A stretch of DNA of 64,000 nucleotides from Paenibacillus tyrphae (GTDB lineage: Bacteria > Bacillota > Bacilli > Paenibacillales > NBRC-103111). Every line of letters begins with the position of its first letter. Position 1 is the first letter of the stretch. Where the stretch lies: the NCBI RefSeq assembly GCF_024158745.1, contig NZ_JAMZAW010000016.1, positions 84,191 through 148,190 on the forward strand, given 5' to 3'. The position numbers were made by a program, and so were the translations under genes. Below the pieces are notes generated by a model, which had not been told where the DNA came from, ran no database searches, and saw nothing but the letters and a program-made list of their open reading frames with translations. Positions 1 through 6,660 of the stretch are shown piece by piece.

Positions 1-1
1 G

Positions 2-79
2 TACTATTACTGGGAAAAAAGAAATCGCTCTCATCGCGCCCCCGGCATCGGCCATGACGAAATTCCGAAAGAAGCCTAA
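2..79 (+). CDS. C-terminal tail of an unidentified upstream gene (partial)
   Basis: An open frame enters from the left edge and stops at TAA 77-79, giving about 25 residues that begin YYYWEKRNRS and end HDEIPKEA. The codons look ordinary for this genome and the stop sits just before the frlB promoter, so it is probably the end of a real gene. The family cannot be recognised from so short a tail; in other genomes frl genes sit next to transport genes, but that is only context. Confidence 0.4.
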   Translation, partial: YYYWEKRNRSHRAPGIGHDEIPKEA

Positions 80-85
80 TTGGGA

Positions 86-128
86 TTGATTTTTAATTCT
101 ATTTTGTTATAATACAAAACATAACAAA
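86..128 (+). promoter_or_regulatory. frlB promoter with inverted-repeat operator
   Basis: A sigma-A type promoter is readable: TTGATT at 86-91, 16-bp spacer, TATAAT at 108-113. Two inverted repeats overlap it: TTTTGT/ACAAAA (102-107/114-119) exactly frames the -10 box, and TTTGTTAT/ATAACAAA (103-110/121-128) has a 10-bp spacer. The position is that of a repressor site. The GntR-family FrlR encoded downstream is the natural candidate, which is inference. Confidence 0.6.
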
Positions 129-158
129 TAAATCAAAAAAGAGAGGCGTGTTGAACTC

Positions 159-1181
159 ATGCTGCATTTGGACAAAACAAAAGTCGATTTTCTCGTAACG
201 TCGAGCATGATCCCCGAGGTCGAAACCTTCATCCGGGAAGGCCAGCCGAAAGTTGCCGGCATCGCGCAAAAGCTGGCGCAGCAAAAGATCCGGCGCGTAT
301 ACTTCGTCGGCTGCGGCAGCTCCAAGGCTGTCGGTGCGGCGGCCAAATATTTGATCGACAAATACAGCACGCTGGTCTCGAACGTGTATACCGGCTGGGA
401 ATTCGTCGACCATACGCCCCGCGCACTGGATGCCTCCACGGCGGTCGTCGTCATCTCCCACTCCGGCACGACGGAGGAAGTCGTTCAATCGCTGCGGAAA
501 GCCAACCAAGCCGGGGCCGTGACGATCAGCGTCGTGAACAAGAAGGAAGGCAATCCGCTTGGCGACGAAGCCCAATTCGTGATCGACTACAACGCCCATG
601 CGATGTGGGAATGCCATCTGCTAGCCCTGTACTTCTTGGCCCTGCAATGGATTCGGGAAGTCGAACCGTCCGAAGAGGTCGAGCGCATTCTTGCCGATAT
701 TCCGAAGCTGCCCGCCGTCCTGGTAGGCCATATCGATTCGTTCGAGGAAAAAGCGCTGAAGCTGGCGGAATCGGTCAGCAGTTGGAAAGGCTTCTATACG
801 GTGGCGGCCGGTCCGCTCGTGTCCCTTGCTTATAAAGAAGGCGTCATTACGAATATGGAATTCATGTGGGGTCACGGCGCGGTGATCGAAAGCGGCGAGT
901 TCCGCCACGGCCCGCTGGAAATCGTCGAGCCCGGCGTTCCGTTCGTCTTCCTGGTTGGCACCGACGCTTCCCGCCACATTACGGAGCGCGCCCTGCGCTT
1001 CGTGCAAAAATACAAAGGCGAGCACATCGTGTTTGACTATCAGGAATTGTCCGGCGGCTTGCATCCGGATCTGGCCCCGATGGTCATGTTCGTGCCGCTG
1101 GAATGGTTCTCTTACTACTTCGCCGTCGCGAGAGACCACAACCCCGATGACCGCCGCTACTACGGCGTCGTCGAATACTAG
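159..1181 (+). CDS. frlB: Fructoselysine-6-phosphate deglycase-like SIS protein
   Basis: A 340-residue protein of two SIS (sugar isomerase) domains, about the size of FrlB. The first domain begins near residue 45 with VYFVGCGSSKAVG, a phosphosugar-binding loop. The second carries GEFRHGPLEIVEP near residue 245, the active-site region of glucosamine-6-phosphate-synthase-like isomerases and deglycases. FrlB splits fructoselysine-6-phosphate, or related fructosamine phosphates, into glucose-6-phosphate and the amino acid in the cytoplasm. The assignment rests on the SIS fold plus the adjacent FrlD-like kinase and UTRA-type regulator, the same trio found in the Bacillus frl locus. The ATG at 159 follows GAGAGG. 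A related SIS deglycase with another amino-acid preference is possible. Confidence 0.8.
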   Translation: MLHLDKTKVDFLVTSSMIPEVETFIREGQPKVAGIAQKLAQQKIRRVYFVGCGSSKAVGAAAKYLIDKYSTLVSNVYTGWEFVDHTPRALDASTAVVVISHSGTTEEVVQSLRKANQAGAVTISVVNKKEGNPLGDEAQFVIDYNAHAMWECHLLALYFLALQWIREVEPSEEVERILADIPKLPAVLVGHIDSFEEKALKLAESVSSWKGFYTVAAGPLVSLAYKEGVITNMEFMWGHGAVIESGEFRHGPLEIVEPGVPFVFLVGTDASRHITERALRFVQKYKGEHIVFDYQELSGGLHPDLAPMVMFVPLEWFSYYFAVARDHNPDDRRYYGVVEY

Positions 1182-1192
1182 AATGGCGCGAT

Positions 1193-1215
1193 CCCCCTGT
1201 CTTCCGGACAGGGGG
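1193..1215 (+). promoter_or_regulatory. Intercistronic hairpin between frlB and frlD
   Basis: CCCCCTGTC (1193-1201), a five-base loop, then GACAGGGGG (1207-1215) form a perfect 9-bp GC-rich stem. No T-run follows, so it is more likely an mRNA-stabilising or processing element, or a partial attenuator, than a full terminator. The frlD ribosome binding site (AGGAGG, 1228-1233) lies 12 bases downstream. Confidence 0.6.
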
Positions 1216-1245
1216 TTACGCTCCTGTAGGAGGCGAATGGGAAGA

Positions 1246-2028
1246 ATGAAAGCTGCTACCGTCGGAGACAACTGTATGGACGTCTATTTGTCAAGGCAGG
1301 AAAGCTACCCGGGCGGCAATCCGGTGAACGTAGCCGTCTACTTAAAGCGGCTCGGGGGCGATGCTTCGTATATCGGCTGGGTCGGCACCGATAGCTACGG
1401 CGAGCAAATGCGCCGGGCGATCCGCGACAAAGGGATCGACGTCAGCCATCTGCACCAAAAAGAAGGCCAAACCGCCGTAACCTACGTCGAGCTGATCGGC
1501 AGCGACCGCAAATTCGGCGACTATCACGAAGGGGTGATGGAGCACTTCGCGCTGACGGAAGCCGATCTGCGGTTTATCGAAGGGCATGCGCTGGTGCATG
1601 CCGGAATCTGGGGCCACGCGGAGCCGTATTTTCCGCGGTTCAAGGAGAAGGGCCTGATCACCTCCTTCGACTTCTCGGACCAGCTTCATCACGACTTGAC
1701 CCGGCGGCTCCCGGCCTTCGTTGATTACGCTTTCTTCTCTTATACGCAGGACGACGCTTATATCCGCAGCTACCTGAAAGAAACGCATGCGCTCGGAGCC
1801 CGGGTCGCCGTCGCCACCTTGGGGGAAAACGGCTCGCTTGCCTACGACGGCGAGCGTTATTTCCGGCACGAGGCGGAAGCGGTCACCGTCGTGGACACGA
1901 TGGGCGCGGGCGATTCGTTTATTGCCGGCTTCCTGCACGGGATCATGAACGGACTTCCGCTGACGCAGTGCCTGGAGCAAGGAACGCGGGCCGCGGCGCA
2001 CACGATTACGTATTTCGGGGCCTGGTAG
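1246..2028 (+). CDS. frlD: Fructoselysine 6-kinase-like PfkB sugar kinase
   Basis: A 260-residue PfkB/ribokinase-family kinase. It opens with KAATVGDNCMDVY, the GDNC-D signature of FrlD. GGNPVNVAV (residues 23-31) forms the sugar-binding segment, and DTMGAGDSF near residue 220 carries the catalytic aspartate (Asp223) and anion hole. It would phosphorylate an imported fructosamine at C6 before FrlB cleaves it. The start is uncertain: ATG 1237 is 3 nt after AGGAGG and ATG 1246 is 12 nt after it. I chose 1246 because the family begins right at the VGDN strand. No frl transport genes are visible between 1 and 3 kb, so uptake must come from elsewhere or from the cut gene at the left edge. Confidence 0.8.
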   Translation: MKAATVGDNCMDVYLSRQESYPGGNPVNVAVYLKRLGGDASYIGWVGTDSYGEQMRRAIRDKGIDVSHLHQKEGQTAVTYVELIGSDRKFGDYHEGVMEHFALTEADLRFIEGHALVHAGIWGHAEPYFPRFKEKGLITSFDFSDQLHHDLTRRLPAFVDYAFFSYTQDDAYIRSYLKETHALGARVAVATLGENGSLAYDGERYFRHEAEAVTVVDTMGAGDSFIAGFLHGIMNGLPLTQCLEQGTRAAAHTITYFGAW

Positions 2029-2097
2029 CTGGAATTCGCGGCAAAGTTGCATGTATAATGAGAAGAAACATTGGCGACATGGAGTCGATTTTACGCT

Positions 2098-2826
2098 ATG
2101 AACTTAAACCCATCGACAGCGCAGCCCTTATACATGCAAATCAGGCAAATGCTGAAGAACGATATTCAAGAAGGAAAATACAAGCCCGACGAGCAGATTC
2201 CGACGGAAGCGGAGCTGTGCGACATCTATCAGGTCAGCCGCATCACGATCCGCAAAGCGATCGAGGAACTGGTCAAGGATGGCACGCTCACCCGCATCCA
2301 GCGCAAGGGCACCTTCGTCACCTCAAGCAAATTCCAGAACGAGCTGCTGTCGGTCAGCGGCTTCTCGGAATTCAGCCACCAATTGGGGATGATCCCCAAT
2401 TCGCGCACGCTGCGCAGTGAAGTGATTCCGGCTACCGCGGATATGGCCGAGCGGCTGCAGATCGAGGAAGGAAGCCCGGTGCTTGAGCTCGAACGGCTGA
2501 TGTATGTCAACGAGCGGCCGCTGTTTTACGATCTGGCCCACTACCCACTGACGCGATTCCCCGATCTGGAGAAAAAAATCGCGCGCGACGAATCGACGTA
2601 CAAGATTTTGAAGCAAGACTACGAAACGGAAATCGACAGCAACGATAAAATTATCAATGTGATCGGAGCGACGAAGGATCTGGCGAAAGCGCTGGAATGC
2701 GACGTCGGCGCCAACCTGTTCCGCATCGTCAAAATCGCCTACGATTCGCACGACCGGCCGGTTCATCTCTCCACGTTCATGTGCGAGACGAACAAGGTGA
2801 ATCTGACCGTGCACCGCGCGAAATGA
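2098..2826 (+). CDS. frlR: GntR/HutC-family transcriptional regulator (FrlR-like)
   Basis: A 242-residue regulator. The N-terminal winged helix (about residues 8-75) contains PTEAELCDIYQVSRITIRKA followed by GTLTRIQRKGTFV, the wHTH of the HutC subgroup. Residues 90-235 form a UTRA effector-binding domain with SPVLELERLMYVNERPLFYD. HutC regulators usually bind phosphosugars or amino-acid derivatives. Its position right after frlBD suggests it senses a fructosamine phosphate and controls the inverted repeat at 102-128. A TATAAT box at 2054-2059 may give it its own promoter. I chose ATG 2098, where family homology begins; an in-frame TTG at 2071 is an alternative. Confidence 0.8.
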   Translation: MNLNPSTAQPLYMQIRQMLKNDIQEGKYKPDEQIPTEAELCDIYQVSRITIRKAIEELVKDGTLTRIQRKGTFVTSSKFQNELLSVSGFSEFSHQLGMIPNSRTLRSEVIPATADMAERLQIEEGSPVLELERLMYVNERPLFYDLAHYPLTRFPDLEKKIARDESTYKILKQDYETEIDSNDKIINVIGATKDLAKALECDVGANLFRIVKIAYDSHDRPVHLSTFMCETNKVNLTVHRAK

Positions 2827-2904
2827 GGCGAATCCCCCCCTCCTCAAAAATATTGGGCTACCCTTGCCGGCCAAGGTTCGGGTATGCTTCCATGCGAGTC
2901 TGGT

Positions 2905-2955
2905 AAAAAAAACAATCGAACCCCGGTGCTGTTCCGGGGTCGCTTGTTTTTTTTA
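2905..2955. terminator. Bidirectional intrinsic terminator after frlR
   Basis: The core stem CCCCGG/CCGGGG (2921-2926/2934-2939) is extended by a facing A-run and T-run (about 2905-2912 and 2947-2954), so T-tracts occur on both strands. It closes the frl unit. Confidence 0.8.
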
Positions 2956-3106
2956 CCTTTCTTCAATATTTGATTGAGCGTATAACCAAATCTCAAAAAA
3001 AACGGTCCAATCAGCCAGATGAATGTTGCCTGAATGGGTGACGTGAGTTGAATCTGCATTTTTTATAATTATCCTCATTATGATGAATGGGATGGTGGAG
3101 GATAAA

Positions 3107-3259
3107 ATGGCAGATCCACAACTGGCTTATTTTGTGTTGGTTATGATTCTAGTAGCTTTAATTCAGCTTAGAGAAAGACGGGTACGGGGCTGGACATTGT
3201 GGATGATTCCTCTGTTTCTTACCGTGGCAACCATTCAGGATGTCGCGGTCCTATCATAG
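3107..3259 (+). pseudogene. Truncated small membrane protein (CcdC/DUF1453-like N-terminus)
   Basis: ATG 3107 follows a clear site (GGTGGAGG) and encodes 50 residues, with a TM segment YFVLVMILVALIQL, then RERRVRGWTLWMIPLFLTVATI, then a stop. The pattern of one helix, an RERRVR loop and a second helix resembles the start of CcdC/DUF1453 proteins, which are normally about 150-160 residues. The frame is lost where it meets the LuxR-type HTH fragment starting at 3240, so a deletion joining two unrelated genes looks likely. Family name moderate; truncation fairly clear. Confidence 0.5.
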
Positions 3260-3470
3260 AGAAGACAAAGCTGACGTCCAGTTAACCGAACGGGAACGAG
3301 AGGTAGTGCACCTGTTAATGGAAGGCTGCAGCAATAAAGAAATGGCAGGAAGAATGTACGTAAGCGAGACTACGATTAAGAACCACCTCTCCAGCATATT
3401 TGCTAAAATGGAGGTTCGGGATCGTACGCAAGCGGTGATTTTTGCCATTCAGAACGGTCTAGTCAACTAG
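3240..3470 (+). pseudogene. LuxR/NarL-type helix-turn-helix fragment
   Basis: Seventy-six residues hold a complete LuxR-type DNA-binding domain: LTEREREVVHLLMEGCSNKE, then VSETTIKNHLSSIFAKMEV. Such domains normally end response regulators of about 210 residues. No receiver domain precedes it; upstream lies a different reading frame encoding a membrane-protein fragment. The ATG at 3240 has no good ribosome binding site. Most likely the 3-prime remnant of a NarL/DegU-like regulator. A free-standing HTH protein such as GerE (74 residues) is a real alternative because the domain itself is intact. Confidence 0.55.
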
Positions 3471-3519
3471 CGCGTTTTCCCATACTTTAAACAGCGGATA
3501 ACCAAGCTGAATGAACAAG

Positions 3520-3564
3520 AGAGTGTCCCTAACCATTTTTGGCTTTTGAGACACTCTTTTTTTA
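3520..3564 (+). terminator. Intrinsic terminator after the HTH fragment
   Basis: AGAGTGTC (3520-3527) pairs with GACACTCT (3550-3557), followed directly by T residues. It is still in place behind the truncated LuxR-type gene. Confidence 0.75.
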
Positions 3565-4015
3565 TTTGCCACTTCGATATATGCGGATACTAACCAGGCA
3601 GTTTGTAATCAAGGTCGGATTCATACGAGCTAATCTCCCAGCCGTCTATACCTTTTATAAGTATAAGGAAATCCGTGTTGACATGCTGCGCGACCATCCT
3701 ACTGTCATCGGAGCAACGGAATTGGCATAACAAGCTGAAATCCCGTTCTCAAACACGCCCCAACTTGTCACTTGTCGGAGGACTATGCCCGTTTTTTCAT
3801 TCTCTTCACTGGCGAAAAGGGGGATTTTTTTCGATTGCCGTCAATTCCGTTAAATACGATTGAAACTCCTCGAGCTTAAATAGGAAAAGTCCGGCTTCCA
3901 AGACTTCAGTCTAGGACGGGAACTATACCTCGGAATAGTGCCTTTCGCTCCATTTTTTGATATCATGACAGTAACGAAATATTATGAAGTTGCCGGACAG
4001 AGGACTTCGAGGAGA
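3565..4015. other. Intergenic stretch without a convincing gene
   Basis: About 450 bases. A short frame near 3630-3730 ends with DHPTVIGATELA and could be the tail of a decayed gene, but no start, ribosome binding site or recognisable domain goes with it. No terminator, tRNA or repeat was seen. Confidence 0.4.
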
Positions 4016-4081
4016 ATGCAAATGATTGGAACTAAGATACAAGCCCTTCTTTTCGTTGAGGGGGCAAACAGGCTTGATTAA
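4016..4081 (+). CDS. Possible leader ORF coupled to the VTT gene
   Basis: AGGAG (4010-4014) precedes ATG 4016 and ATG 4022. From 4022 the frame reads MIGTKIQALLFVEGANRLD and stops at TAA 4079-4081, overlapping the proposed TTG start of the next gene at 4074. The better ribosome binding site belongs to this short frame, so translation of the membrane protein may depend on ribosomes finishing the leader. The alternative is a single-base indel that separated the real start of the VTT gene from its body. Confidence 0.4.
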   Translation: MQMIGTKIQALLFVEGANRLD

Positions 4082-4670
4082 TTCAGTTTTGGAATTTCTG
4101 CGCAGCTTCGGGGATATCGGGCTTTTCATTCACGCCATGATCGACGCTATTATTTTTCCAATTCCCGCGTTTTTTCTTCAAATTTCCTTGAGCGCTTTAA
4201 ACCCCGGGAACGCCTTATGGCTGGCTACGATCGGCTTTATAGGTTGTATGATCGGTACGCCAATCGGCTACGCCATCGGTAAAACTTCAGGCAATCTTAT
4301 TCTTCGCAAATTTATGAAACAAAAGCAGCTGGATTCCGTTACCGAAATGTTCCGTCGTCATGGAGAAGCAGCCATTATGATCGGTTCTTTCACTCCTATT
4401 CCTTTCAAGATTTTTACCATTGTATCGGGTTGTATGAATTATCCCCTTTGGAAGCTGATCGGTTATGCTGCCATCGGGCGTGCGGCGAAATTTTATGTCG
4501 TCGGAATTTTGTTCTACATTTACGGCCATGCGGCAGAAGATATGGTCGGCGGAAGCACGCTCACCATCTCCATGCTGGCTGCCGGCGCAGTGATTGCATT
4601 ATGCTGGCTGCTCGTGCGAAAAATTCAACGCCGGAAAAAAGAAAAACGCCAAACCGACATTTCACAATAA
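4074..4670 (+). CDS. VTT/DedA-family membrane protein (YqaA type)
   Basis: A polytopic inner-membrane protein of about 198 residues. Hydrophobic segments alternate with GxxIGTPIGYAIGK and the family signature FTPIPFKIFTIVSG, characteristic of the short YqaA branch of the VTT (SNARE-associated) family. DedA/VTT proteins are linked to lipid scrambling or undecaprenyl/phospholipid recycling and envelope homeostasis; the exact role here is unknown. TTG 4074 is chosen because GAGGGGG (4059-4065) lies 8 nt upstream; TTG 4026 in the same frame would add 16 polar residues. The C-terminus is basic (RKIQRRKKEKR). A terminator follows immediately. Confidence 0.75.
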   Translation: MINSVLEFLRSFGDIGLFIHAMIDAIIFPIPAFFLQISLSALNPGNALWLATIGFIGCMIGTPIGYAIGKTSGNLILRKFMKQKQLDSVTEMFRRHGEAAIMIGSFTPIPFKIFTIVSGCMNYPLWKLIGYAAIGRAAKFYVVGILFYIYGHAAEDMVGGSTLTISMLAAGAVIALCWLLVRKIQRRKKEKRQTDISQ

Positions 4671-4676
4671 GCTGCG

Positions 4677-4713
4677 AGCCAGTCGTTCTTCTCTGAAGAA
4701 TGCTGGCTTTTTC
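4677..4713 (+). terminator. Intrinsic terminator of the VTT gene
   Basis: AGCCAG (4677-4682) pairs with CTGGCT (4703-4708), with an inner TTCTTC/GAAGAA stem, followed by TTTTC. Confidence 0.75.
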
Positions 4714-5030
4714 ATTTGAAATTATGCGGAGCAATTTTTTGTAGATGTATCGATTCCCCGATCCATTGCTTGTCGAACAGGTTGCGGCTTAACGCCGCAG
4801 GTTGTTTGATCATGAGATGCTTTCTCCTTTTCGGTTTGGTCGAAGCCATCGTACGGCATGCGGACGATTCGTTGAAGGCGGACACGATTCATATTACGGA
4901 TGCCGTAGCTGCGATGAGCGAGGGCGGCATGTTAAGTTTCTACAAAAAAATGCAAAAGCGCCCACAATCCTCTTGCCTGAATTTCCCTTTTTACAGTACA
5001 CTCAACACAAAGTTACGCTGGAAATCCGGG
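4714..5030. other. Intergenic region upstream of the YesN-like regulator
   Basis: About 300 bases. One plus-strand frame has codon-like sequence reading VEAIVRHADDSLKADTIHIT around 4836-4900, but it has no start site and runs out of frame into the regulator. It may be a decayed gene end. A GCGGC/GCCGC hairpin lies near 4780-4797. No clear promoter was identified. Confidence 0.35.
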
Positions 5031-5037
5031 GGTGCGC

Positions 5038-6660
5038 ATGTACAAAATCATGATTGTGGACGACGAAGCGATCGTACGCGAGGGCATCAAGGAGCATATC
5101 GATTGGAACGGGCTTGGTTTCGAGCTCGTAGGCGATTATGCGAGCGGCCGGGAAGCGTGGGAAGCGATGGAGCAGCTCAGACCGGACCTCGTGCTGTCGG
5201 ATATTTGCATGCCGTTTATGGACGGGCTGGAGCTGACGCGGCTCATCCGGACCCGGTACCCTTTCGTGAAGGTGATCATCCTGACCGGCTTCGACGATTT
5301 CGATTATGCGCAGCAGGCGCTGCGGCTCAAAGCTTATGACTTTATTTTGAAACCGATTACAGCGGCCGACCTTCGCGCGCTGCTGACGAAAGTGAAAGGC
5401 GAGCTCGACGAGGAGACCCGCCAGCGGGAAGATTTGACGCGGCTGCACATGCAATTGAACCAAAGTCTGCCCCTGCTGAAGGAACGCTTTCTCGAACGAT
5501 GGGCGACGACCACCATGGGGGATATGGAAATCCGCGAGCGGCTCCGCTATTTCGGGCTTCCCGAGCCTCTGCCCGACTATGTGGCGATGGTCGTCGACAT
5601 CGACGATTTCGGCGGCGGCGGCCACCTGCCCTCCGACCAGGATCAGGAGCTGCTGCGCTTTGCCGTGTACAACATGGTCCAGGAAATCGTGGGCCAGGAG
5701 AATGGAATCGCGTTTCGTACCCGCGAGGAGCGCGTTGTGGCCATCGTGTCCGGGCTTGCAGCCATGCCTCTGTACGAGCTCGCGTACCAGCTCGCCGAAA
5801 CGATCCGGCAGTTTGTCGAGAAATATTTGAAACTGACCGTAAGCATAGGCGTCGGACGCGTATGCGGCGCGCTGGAGCAGCTTCCCCTCTCTTACAAAAG
5901 CGCCCTGTCCGCGCTCGAATACCGGCTGCTGCTCGGCAAAAACCAAGTGATCGGCATCGTCGATATGGAGGGACAGCCGCCCGCCGCTCCGGACAACGGC
6001 GCGGAATGGAACCGGCTGCTTGCCTCCGCCGTGAAAACGGGCACAACCGCAGACGTTCACCTCTTGATCGAGCAGTTGGTCACCCACTTGAAAACGTCCC
6101 GGATGCCGATCGAAGCGTGCTATTGGCAGATCCAGTCGGTGATCGTCACGCTGACGAATACGGTCCGGGAGCTCGGAGCGGACGAACCGCGCGCAGCCGT
6201 AGGCGAGCGCAATTGGCTGACGGACGTGTACCGGTTCAAAACGCTGGACGAAATCCTAGACTGGCTGAAGCACATTCTAAGCCTGGCGCTGAACCAAATT
6301 TCCGAGCAGCGAAACCGCCTGACGCATATGCAGGTGCTGCGGGCCACCGAGTATATTCACGAGCATTACGCGAACGAGAAGCTCTCCCTGCAGGAGCTGT
6401 GCCGGCATACGCTCATGAGCACCAGCTATTTCAGCACCGTGTTCAAGCAGCAGCTCGGTGAAACGTTCGTCGAATATTTGACGCGGGTGCGCATCGACAA
6501 GGCGAAGGAGCTGCTGCTGCATACCCCGCTCAAATCCTATGAGATTGCGGCGCAGGTCGGCTATGCCGATCCGAACTATTTCAGCCTGATCTTCAAGAAG
6601 CACTCCGGCCTCACGCCGACGGAATACCGGGATAACGCGACCAAGGAGCCACGCCAATGA
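5038..6660 (+). CDS. AraC-type response regulator (YesN-like)
   Basis: A 540-residue cytoplasmic response regulator. Residues 1-120 are a receiver domain: the acidic pair is D8-D9, the phospho-acceptor is Asp55 in LSDICMP, and the conserved lysine lies in FILKPI. A long middle region of about 300 residues follows, as usual for YesN. The C-terminal 100 residues are an AraC-type double HTH with LSLQELCRHTLMSTSYFSTV and YEIAAQVGYADPNYFSLIFK. Such regulators usually activate nearby sugar-uptake or polysaccharide-use genes. It overlaps the kinase gene by 4 bp (ATGA), so the two are translationally coupled. ATG 5038 lies 5 nt after GGGGG; GTG 5032 is an alternative. Confidence 0.88.
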   Translation: MYKIMIVDDEAIVREGIKEHIDWNGLGFELVGDYASGREAWEAMEQLRPDLVLSDICMPFMDGLELTRLIRTRYPFVKVIILTGFDDFDYAQQALRLKAYDFILKPITAADLRALLTKVKGELDEETRQREDLTRLHMQLNQSLPLLKERFLERWATTTMGDMEIRERLRYFGLPEPLPDYVAMVVDIDDFGGGGHLPSDQDQELLRFAVYNMVQEIVGQENGIAFRTREERVVAIVSGLAAMPLYELAYQLAETIRQFVEKYLKLTVSIGVGRVCGALEQLPLSYKSALSALEYRLLLGKNQVIGIVDMEGQPPAAPDNGAEWNRLLASAVKTGTTADVHLLIEQLVTHLKTSRMPIEACYWQIQSVIVTLTNTVRELGADEPRAAVGERNWLTDVYRFKTLDEILDWLKHILSLALNQISEQRNRLTHMQVLRATEYIHEHYANEKLSLQELCRHTLMSTSYFSTVFKQQLGETFVEYLTRVRIDKAKELLLHTPLKSYEIAAQVGYADPNYFSLIFKKHSGLTPTEYRDNATKEPRQ

